From the NCBI GenBank assembly GCA_013817065.1, contig JACDDJ010000034.1:1-14492 (forward strand): DNA of 14,492 bases, read 5' to 3'. Every line of letters begins with the position of its first letter. Within the stretch, counting starts at the first letter, position 1. The stretch is from Acidobacteriota bacterium. GTDB taxonomy: Bacteria; Acidobacteriota; Vicinamibacteria; Vicinamibacterales; 2-12-FULL-66-21. The translations under genes were made by a program, and so were the position numbers. The notes beneath the pieces were generated by a model. That model made no database searches. It was not told the origin of the DNA and saw only the letters and a list, made by a program, of their open reading frames with translations. Of the stretch, positions 1-7,900 are shown piece by piece.

Positions 1-1
1 C

Positions 2-457
2 GGCCCCGGCCTGGTCTACTCAATATGGTTTGACGTCCTGCTGGCGCGCACTGATACGCGCGTCCTGGCGGGGGAGTGGCTCACGCCGCGATTGGCGGAC
101 GGCGCGACGCTGCACGATTCAGGTGGCCCCTACACCCGTCTCGACCTGTGGCGATCTCGCGTCGTTCGCCCGCCGTACGATCCGGACCGGCACGTCCTTC
201 CGGACGGTCAACTCCCGGAGTGGCTGGTGCTGCACTCGTCGGTGCTCGACTACTACGCGGTCACTCCGCCGACGCTCGCGAACCTGGCGCGCGAGCGGTA
301 CGTCCCGGTCTACCGGGTGCAGGGCCGACGACGCGGGAGGGCAGGTGTGTACGACTTGCAGGACGCGTTCTTCCTTCCGTTCAGCCATTTCCAGGACATC
401 GTGCGACCCGGCCCAACCATCACGATCCATCGCCGCAAAGATCTGCCGATGCCCTAG
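2..457 (+). CDS. C-terminal end of a membrane glycosyltransferase-like protein (5' end outside window)
   Basis: The frame is open from the first bases to a TAG at 455-457, so only the last 151 residues are visible. Near the start it reads DTRVLAGEWLTPRLADGATL. This resembles the membrane-distal tail of GT39/ArnT-like polyprenyl-phosphate sugar transferases, where a DTR..A..W.....G motif follows the last membrane helix. The fragment closes with RPGPTITIHRR, also typical of such tails. No membrane segment lies in the visible part, so the family call rests on these tail motifs and is an inference. A second copy of the last 408 bases lies at 10083-10491 with one extra base. The gene converges on the family 2 glycosyltransferase at 566-1585. 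It could be another type of membrane protein with a soluble C-terminal domain. Confidence 0.55.
   Translation, partial: GPGLVYSIWFDVLLARTDTRVLAGEWLTPRLADGATLHDSGGPYTRLDLWRSRVVRPPYDPDRHVLPDGQLPEWLVLHSSVLDYYAVTPPTLANLARERYVPVYRVQGRRRGRAGVYDLQDAFFLPFSHFQDIVRPGPTITIHRRKDLPMP
50..457 (+). repeat. Direct repeat copy 1 (glycosyltransferase tail)
   Basis: This copy aligns with 10083-10491 over its full length, in the same orientation, with one single-base gap. By hand I count about 45 differences in 409 columns, roughly 89% identity. Positions 121-196 are identical in both copies. Most differences fall after 197. The repeat ends just past the stop codon, where similarity fades. Confidence 0.9.
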
Positions 458-510
458 TTGCGACGGCAGTGTTGGCGAGAACTGCACGGTTGGTGCACGT
501 CGATCCTTTT

Positions 511-525
511 GCGGGTGCCACCCGC
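511..525. terminator. Hairpin between convergent genes
   Basis: GCGGGT and ACCCGC form a perfect 6-bp stem around a GCC loop, placed between the stop codons of two convergent genes (457 and 566). There is no T-run downstream on either strand, so termination by this hairpin alone is uncertain. Confidence 0.3.
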
Positions 526-565
526 GGGGAAGTAGAAGCTCTCTGGCGCGGTCCTGAATGTCAGG

Positions 566-1585
566 TCAAGCTGGTCGGCTGCGCATCTTAGCGGATACCA
601 ACGACCTCACGAAAGTCGCTACCTCCGTGATCGTCCCGCCCTGATGTGTCGCGAGGTAATCAGCGCGACGATGACGATAAAAACTGCGGAACCAACGCAG
701 ATAGCCTTCGCTGATGAGCGCGCTCGCCTCGTCCCGACGGACGGTATGTTTCACCAACCCCAGCGCGTGCCGGGCTGCTTCTCGGAACAACGGCGCGGGT
801 ACGCCAAATAAACGCGCCGAGCCGCGTTCACAGGTCGGGTCCCGCATCATGGCGCACGATACCCCGTGTCCGGTGTGCCATAGGCGATGGTATGCCTTGC
901 TCATGCGCTCGACCTGGACATCAGCCGTCACCACGACCTGCGGCGCATACAGGCCCTGCCGGCCGAAATTCCAAACACGAAGCTGCCATTCATGATCGTC
1001 CGACGAACTTGCCCCGATGCGCGCGAACGCCGGATCAAAGTTGCCAACCAGCGGCAGCAGCTCACGCCGGAGCGCCAGGTTGGCGCCGACGAGACACGTG
1101 GGGCGTGCGTCGTTCGAGTAGAACGATGTCTCACCGTGATCCTGAAGGGCGAGGGCGGACCAGTGTTCGCCAGTCAACCACGGCGGGGGCTCGACGTTCC
1201 ACCGGGGCAGCACCTTACCGCCGAGGTAATCAACTTCAGGGTGCTCGTCGAAGGTGCGCTTGATCGCCCGCACCCAATCACGAGCCACCCGCACGTCGTC
1301 GTCGGTGAAGGCGATGAGGGGCGCTCGAGCGTTCGCCAGGCCGGCGTTTCGGGCGTTCGACAATCCCTGCTTAGCTTCGAAGATGTACCGGAAGTTTGGA
1401 TAACCCCGGCTGAGGAACGAGGCAATGAGGCTCTTCGTATCGTCAGTGGAGTTGTTATCAACGACGATCAGCTCGTAACGAATCTCATCAGCATCCTGCG
1501 ACAACACACTTTCGAGAGCTTCGGAGAGCAAATCACACCGGTTGTACGTGCAGATGATCACCGTGATGTCGTACTCGTTTTCCAT
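566..1585 (-). CDS. Family 2 (GT-A fold) glycosyltransferase
   Basis: The product is about 339 residues from the ATG at 1585. It should transfer a sugar from a nucleotide-activated donor at the cytoplasmic side of the membrane; donor and acceptor cannot be read from the sequence. The N-terminal strand ITVIICTYNR (residues 7-16), VVDNNSTDDT (41-50) and the metal-binding FTDDDV (93-98) are standard GT-A landmarks. SSDDHEWQLR (194-203) fits the usual site of the catalytic base and acceptor-binding motif. No membrane helix is evident, so it should be soluble or peripheral. I chose 1585 because VIICTYNR normally begins within a few residues of the start. In-frame alternatives are ATG at 1603, GTG at 1639 with a GGAGG 13 bases upstream, and TTG at 1660. 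It is divergent from the giant secreted oxidase-like gene, with about 356 bases between them, and may help glycosylate a surface polymer. Confidence 0.9.
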   Translation of the reverse strand: MENEYDITVIICTYNRCDLLSEALESVLSQDADEIRYELIVVDNNSTDDTKSLIASFLSRGYPNFRYIFEAKQGLSNARNAGLANARAPLIAFTDDDVRVARDWVRAIKRTFDEHPEVDYLGGKVLPRWNVEPPPWLTGEHWSALALQDHGETSFYSNDARPTCLVGANLALRRELLPLVGNFDPAFARIGASSSDDHEWQLRVWNFGRQGLYAPQVVVTADVQVERMSKAYHRLWHTGHGVSCAMMRDPTCERGSARLFGVPAPLFREAARHALGLVKHTVRRDEASALISEGYLRWFRSFYRHRRADYLATHQGGTITEVATFVRSLVSAKMRSRPA

Positions 1586-1941
1586 AATCGTGCTCACGGT
1601 CATCCACAAATCTGATCTGCCGCTCGTCACCGCCGTCACCGGACACGCAGTTCCTCCCAAGGTAGTAGTGATCCCTCGGCATCGTCAAATGCGTTGGTCG
1701 AACGGGCGCTCAGACACTCACGCCTAAGGACAGCCGTTCGCAAGAGTTGCGCCAGCAAGAAAGGCAGGCGCAGAGCTTGCTACTGTGCGAATCGCGATGC
1801 AGACTTGTTGAGCATCCTCACGACTGGAGCAGCGGTGTTTGAACACGCGGTCGCCCTGCTTGCCTCGTTACGAGGCGAGCTCGACCAGCGTTGGTGGATG
1901 ATGCTCTGGTGATCAACGTTTTCAATAAGCGCACGGTTTCT
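1586..1941. other. Divergent intergenic region with two inverted repeats
   Basis: This spacer separates the family 2 glycosyltransferase (minus) from the giant secreted protein gene (plus) and must hold promoters for both. I see no convincing gene in it and no clear -35/-10 pair. It contains a short palindrome-like site at 1835-1846 and a strong hairpin at 1858-1880, both on the giant-gene side. Confidence 0.5.
1858..1880. promoter_or_regulatory. Hairpin upstream of the giant gene
   Basis: GCTTGCCTCG and CGAGGCGAGC form a 10-bp stem, with one G-T wobble, around a TTA loop. It ends 61 bases before the ATG at 1942. The inner six pairs are perfect in DNA, so it could be an operator or a 5'-leader RNA structure. 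There is no T-run, so a terminator is unlikely. A second site, GTGTT-TG-AACAC, lies at 1835-1846. Confidence 0.35.
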
Positions 1942-4900
1942 ATGCGTATCGGTCGCCCTCGTGGTGTTCGTCCACTCCGACTCCTGCTGCTCGCGCTAGC
2001 AATAGTCCAGCTTGTACGGTGGACCTCGGCCTTGGGCTTGGCCGGCGGTATCTGGTCGGCCGAGATCAGCCTGCCGGTGGCCGTGCAGGAGGTATCCGTC
2101 GCCGCGCTCAACAATCAGGTTTATGTCATCGGAGGGTCCAGCAGCCAATTTCGGGTGAACACCGTCTATCGGTTCGACCCGCTGTCGCCTGGTTGGATCG
2201 CCCGTGCACCCTACCCCGGAACACCGCGCGATCACATCGGGGTCGCAGCCGTCCAGGGCTTCCTCTATGTGCTCGGCGGGGTCGCCGAATGGCCCGCCCC
2301 GTCAGTCGAAACGGTTCAACGGTACGACCCGTCAACCGACACGTGGACGACGGTGGCGCCGCTGCCGACGGCGCGGGGCGCGATGGCGGTCGCTGCGCTC
2401 AACAACAAGATCTACGCAGCGGGCGGCCTTGTGAACGGTGCGTCGGTCGCTGACTTTACCGTCTACGATCCCGCAACGAATAAGTGGAAGGCGCTCCCCC
2501 CGATGCCGACGCCGCGGGACCATGCCGTCGGGGTGGCTTTGAACGGCCAGTTCTACGTCACCGGCGGCCGCTCTCAAGGCATCTGCTCGCCGCTGGCGAC
2601 GGTCGAAGTGTTCGACCCGGCGGCCGGCGTGTGGCGCTCGGCCGCGCCGATGAAGTACGCGCGCGGCGGCCATGGCGCTGCCGCGGTCGACGGCAGCCTC
2701 TACGTATTCGGTGGCGAAGGTGGAGCAGGCACCTGCGGGATCATCCCGAGCACGGAGGAGTACAACCCGGCTACCAACACGTGGACGGACACGGCACCGA
2801 TGCCGACGCCCCGACACGGCACCGGCGGCGCCGTGATCGGCAGCACTGTCTATGTCCCGGGGGGCGCGACTCAACAGGGGGACGCACCGACGAGCGTCGT
2901 CGAGAAATTCACGACCTCCACAACGCAGGCATTGCCGGCTCCGTGGACCTCGATGGACATCGGTGCAGTGGGGCTGGCGGGCAGCGCCACGCATTCGAAC
3001 GGCGTCTTTACGATCAAGGGGGCCGGCGCGGACATCTGGGGGACGGACGACTCGTTTCATTTCGTGCATCAGCCGGTGACGGGCGACGTCAACATCGTCG
3101 CGCGCGTCACTGCGGTCCAGAACACCCACGAGTACGCTAAGGCGGGCATCATGCTGCGCGGCTCGCTGGCGACCAATGCACCCCACGTCATCCTCTCGTA
3201 TATGCCAGGCGGCGAGATCGAGTTCATGACGCGGAGCTCGACGGGAGCGCAGACGACGTACCCGACACGCGTTTCTGGCGCATCGCTGCCGGTCTGGCTG
3301 CGGCTGACGCGAACCGGTGCCCAGGTTACCGGCTACTGGAGTACGAACGGGACGGCGTGGATACAGATCGGAACGGCCAGCCCGACCTTGCCGGCGACGG
3401 TATACGCGGGCCTGCCGGTGCTCAGCCACGATACGAGAGTGCTGAACACGGCGACGTTGGACAACGTCGCGGTGACCACGCCCACTACGACAAACCCCCC
3501 TCCGACGGTCGCGATCACGGCACCCGCCAACGGTGCGACGTTCACGGCGCCGGCCTCGGTGACGATCACCGCCTCCGCCTCCGATAGCAACGGAACGGTG
3601 ACGGGCGTCCAGTTCTTCGTGAATGGCGCGTCCGTGGGTACCGACACGACAAGTCCCTATAGCGTCTCGTGGAACGGGCCCTCCGTGGGGACGCACACCT
3701 TGACGGCGGTCGCCACGGACTCCGGGAGCGCACAGGCACAATCGAGCCCCGTGACCGTAACGGTGGCGGCTGCGTCGTCGTCCCCACTGCCGGCGCCCTG
3801 GACTGCAATCGACATCGGGAACGTGGGTGCGACCGGCAGCGCGACGACGTCGGGCGGCATCTTCACCGTGAAGGGGGCCGGTGAGGACATCTGGGGACCA
3901 ACGGATGCGTTCTCGTTCGTCCATCAAACCGTCAGCGGCGATCAGCAGATCGTCGCGCGCGTCACCTCACTGCAGAACACCCACCCGAATGCCAAGGCCG
4001 GCGTGATGGTCCGTGAGTCTCTGGACGCGAACGCGCGCCACGTCACGATGAACCTCACTCCCTCAGTCGGGCAGGAGTTCTTGCGTCGCGCGACTCCCGG
4101 TGGGCTGACGGTGGTGACGAGCGGCAGGTCGCAGGGCGCGCCGTACTGGGTCAAGCTGGTCAGGCAAGGCAACGTGTTCAGCGGTTACACGTCGGCGGAC
4201 GGCAATGTCTGGGAACTCATCGGCTCCGACACCATCGCCATGGGATCAGCCGTGTACGCGGGGCTTGCCGTCACCAGTCACAGCTACTCGGTGCTGACGA
4301 CCGCGACCTTCGAAAACGTATCGGCGAGCCCACCGGGTGACGGCGCTCCGCTGCCGCCGATCCCGCGGTCAACGCTGACCGACAGCTTCGATGACAACCA
4401 GCGAGACACGGCCAAGTGGTATCGCGGAGCAGTCACGTATTTCGGCTACATCGGCGACGAGAACGGGGATTACCACCCGGCCAGCGACATGCTGGTTCGA
4501 ACGGTCGAGCAGAATGGTCGACTGGAGATAACTCCGCGGGTGAATACGGGCGGTCGCCGCTATAACGGTTACGTCTCCGTCAACACCTTCGATTTCTCGG
4601 GCAAACATGCCGGCGTTCAGGCCGTCCAGGCGCCGAACCCGTCGAGCGCCGCCGACATGGTGTTCAGCGTTGCCGCAAACGAGTACAACTGGTACCGGTT
4701 CCATGTCGTTCTGGGCTCGCTGCTCCTCGAAGCGACGGTCGGTGGCGCCCAGACAACGTCGACCATTGCCTACAGTCCAACGCAGCACAAGTTCTGGCGC
4801 CTGCGACACCACGCCGGCACCAACACGATCATCTGGGAAACGAGCGCAGATCGCTCGTCCTGGGTCGTTCAGCGGACGGCCGCGCTCGCCATCAGTCTTG

Positions 4901-7900
4901 CGAACGTCCGCGTGGAACTCGTGGCGGGCACACACCAGAAAGAGAGCCAGCCCGGCATCGCGATATTCGATACTTTCCGGCTCGAGCCGGACACACCCGC
5001 CGGAACCAACAAGCCGCCTGTCGCTGACCCTGGCGGTCCGTACACCGGAACAGCGGGACAGCCGGTGCAGTTCAATGGCAGCGCGTCATATGACCCCGAT
5101 GGAACGATCGCGCAGTACTACTGGAACTTCGGCGACGGATCAACCGCGACCGGCGCGACCGTCACACACAGCTATGCCACGCCCGGGGTCTATAACGCGG
5201 TCCTGAAGGTTACCGACAGCGTCGGCGCAACGACGAGCGCGAGCGCGAAGACTACTCAGATTGTCCCGTCGGTCGTCGGACAGTGGTCCCGCCCCGTCGA
5301 CCTGCCGATCGTCGGTGTGCACGTGCACGTCCTGCCGACCGGCAAGCTCCTGATGTGGCAGCACGAGTCCACGTCCGTGCCGTACCTGTGGGACGCCGTT
5401 GCCAACAGCGGCACGTTCGAACCCGTCCCGATCCACAGCAACCAGAATGGGACGCGCCGCGACAGCATCTACTGCTCGGGCCATTCCTTCCTGCCTGACG
5501 GCCGCCTGTTCGCCACCGGCGGTCATCTCGAGCCGCTCGACGACACCGTCCACGGGTCGAAGCTGACCAATATTTTCGACCCGGCGCTTGGCAAGTGGTT
5601 CTCGGGGCCCGACATGAACGACGGCCGGTGGTATCCGTCCAACGTCACGCTCGGCGACGGCTCGACGCTGGTGCTCTCGGGGAGCATCGACGACAACTTC
5701 GCGGATCAGGGGGTCGAAGGATATCCATACCGCGTCAACCAATTGCCGCAGGTGTACGGATTGAACGGGCAGTTCCGGTCCCTCACTAGCGCGCTGATGA
5801 AGCTCCCTCTCTACCCGATGGCGTACCTGGCGCCGAACGGGAAGGCGTTCGTCGCCGGTCCCGCCAAGCTGACGCAGTACCTGGATACTGCCGGAACGGG
5901 AGCCTGGACGGTCGTCGGCAACAGCAATTACGGGAACCGTCCGTACGGTGCGTCGGTGATGTACGAACCGGGCAAGATCTTGCTCGTCGGCGGGGATCAG
6001 GACGCGCCCACGAAGACCGCCGAAGTCATCGACCTCAATGTGGCCTCGCCGTCGTGGCGGTATGTGGGCTCAACTGAGGTGGGCCGCACCCGCGCCAGCG
6101 CCACAGTGCTGCCGGACGGAAAAGTCCTCATCGGCGGTGGGCACAGTACCAGCGGCTTCAGCCCCGGTGCCGGCGCCGTGATGACCACCGAGATGTGGGA
6201 CCCCGCTACCGAGCAGTGGTCCAAGATGGCGGACGCGTCGGTAGCGCGCCTCCACCACTCCGCCGCCCTACTGCTGCCGGATGCGCCGGTGCTCTTCCTC
6301 GGTGGAGGACAGCCGACCGGCGTCGGTGACTACGAACACTACGATGCTGAGTTCTACTCGCCTCCATATCTGTTCAAGGGACCCCGCCCCACAATCAGTG
6401 TCGCGCCCTCCAAGGTCACGCACGGGCAGACCTTCACCATCGATACTCCGGATGTCACGAGCATCAGCCAGGTGACGTGGATTCGTTTGCCTTCGATGAC
6501 GCACCACTTTAACCAGAACCAGGGGATCAACAAGCTGACGTTCACGAAGACGCCGACAGGGCTCAGCGTGACAGCGCCTTCGTCTGGCAACCTCGCCCCT
6601 CCTGGGCCGTACATGCTCTTCATCCTGAATGGCAGCGGCGTTCCGTCGGTCGCGAAAATCGTCACGCTGGAGAACGTGACGCCGCCTCTCGCGCCCGGCA
6701 ACCTGGTCGCGAACGCCGGCTCCGCTACCCAGGTCACCCTGACCTGGACCGACACTTCGACGAACGAGGCCGGATTCAAAATCGAGCGCTGTGTGGGGTC
6801 GACCTGCACCAGCTTCGTAGAAATTGGCCAGACGACCGCCGGCACGGCCAGTTACAGCGACGTCGGCCTCACGGCCAGCACCACCTACCGGTACCGCGTC
6901 CGGGCGTTCAACCCCGCCGGTAACTCGGCCTACTCGAACATCGCCTCGGCAACAACCGTGGCGCTGCCCCCAGCCGCACCGACGAACCTGGCGGCGTCTG
7001 CGGCTTCGAGTACGGCAGCGAACCTCGCCTGGACCGACAATGCGACCGATGAGGCCGGGTTCAGGATCGAACGCTGCCAGGGCAGCGGTTGCGCGAACTT
7101 CACCGAGGTGGCGCAGGTGGGCGCGAACGTCTCGACCTTCGGTGATACCGGACTGACGGCATCGACCAGCTACTCGTACCGGGTGAGGGCCTTCAACGCG
7201 GCCGGCACCTCCGGCTACTCGAATACCGCCTCGACGACCACGATCGCCCCACCTCCTGCTGCGCCGGCGGCTCCCGCCAAGCTCGCGGCTGTTGCGGTGT
7301 CGAGTACCCAGATCGCGCTGACGTGGGGCGACATGTCATCGGATGAGAGCGGGTTCAAAATCGAGCGGTGTACTGGACTGACCTGCACCGCGTTCGTGCA
7401 GGTTGCGCAGGTCGGTGTGAACGTCACTGGGTACGACGACATGGGGGTTGCGGCCGGTACGGCTTACACGTATCGGGTCGCTTCTTTCAACGGCGCCGGC
7501 GCGGCGTATTCGAACACCGCGCAGGCGAGTACGCCCGAAGCGCCACCAGCTCCGCCGACGGCCCCGAGTGCGTTGACGGCAACCGCCCAGTCCAGCGATC
7601 GCATCGCATTGGCCTGGCAGGACGCATCCTCGGACGAGAGCGGCTTCAGGATCGAGCGATGCACGGGGGTGGGATGCACGACGTTTGTGCAGATTGCGCA
7701 GACCGCGGCGAACGTTATCACGCTCGGCGACACCGGCTTGCTCGGCGGCACGAGCTACACCTATCGGCTCCGCGCATACAACTCCGCAGGAGACTCCGGC
7801 CATTCCAATACCGCCACTGCCACCACACCTGCGCCTGCACCGACCGCACCGGCGGCACCAACGAACCTCAGTGCCGCTGCCGTGTCCAGCAGCCGCATCG

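Noticed and set aside
887..1615. A 242-codon plus-strand open frame opposite the family 2 glycosyltransferase
   Set aside because: The minus strand has all GT-A motifs in order; the plus-strand frame has none and lacks a ribosome binding site.
2332..3927. A 531-codon open frame on the minus strand inside the giant gene
   Set aside because: It is Arg-rich, without domain motifs, and mirrors the codon bias of the plus-strand gene, whose Kelch and lectin-like motifs are clear.
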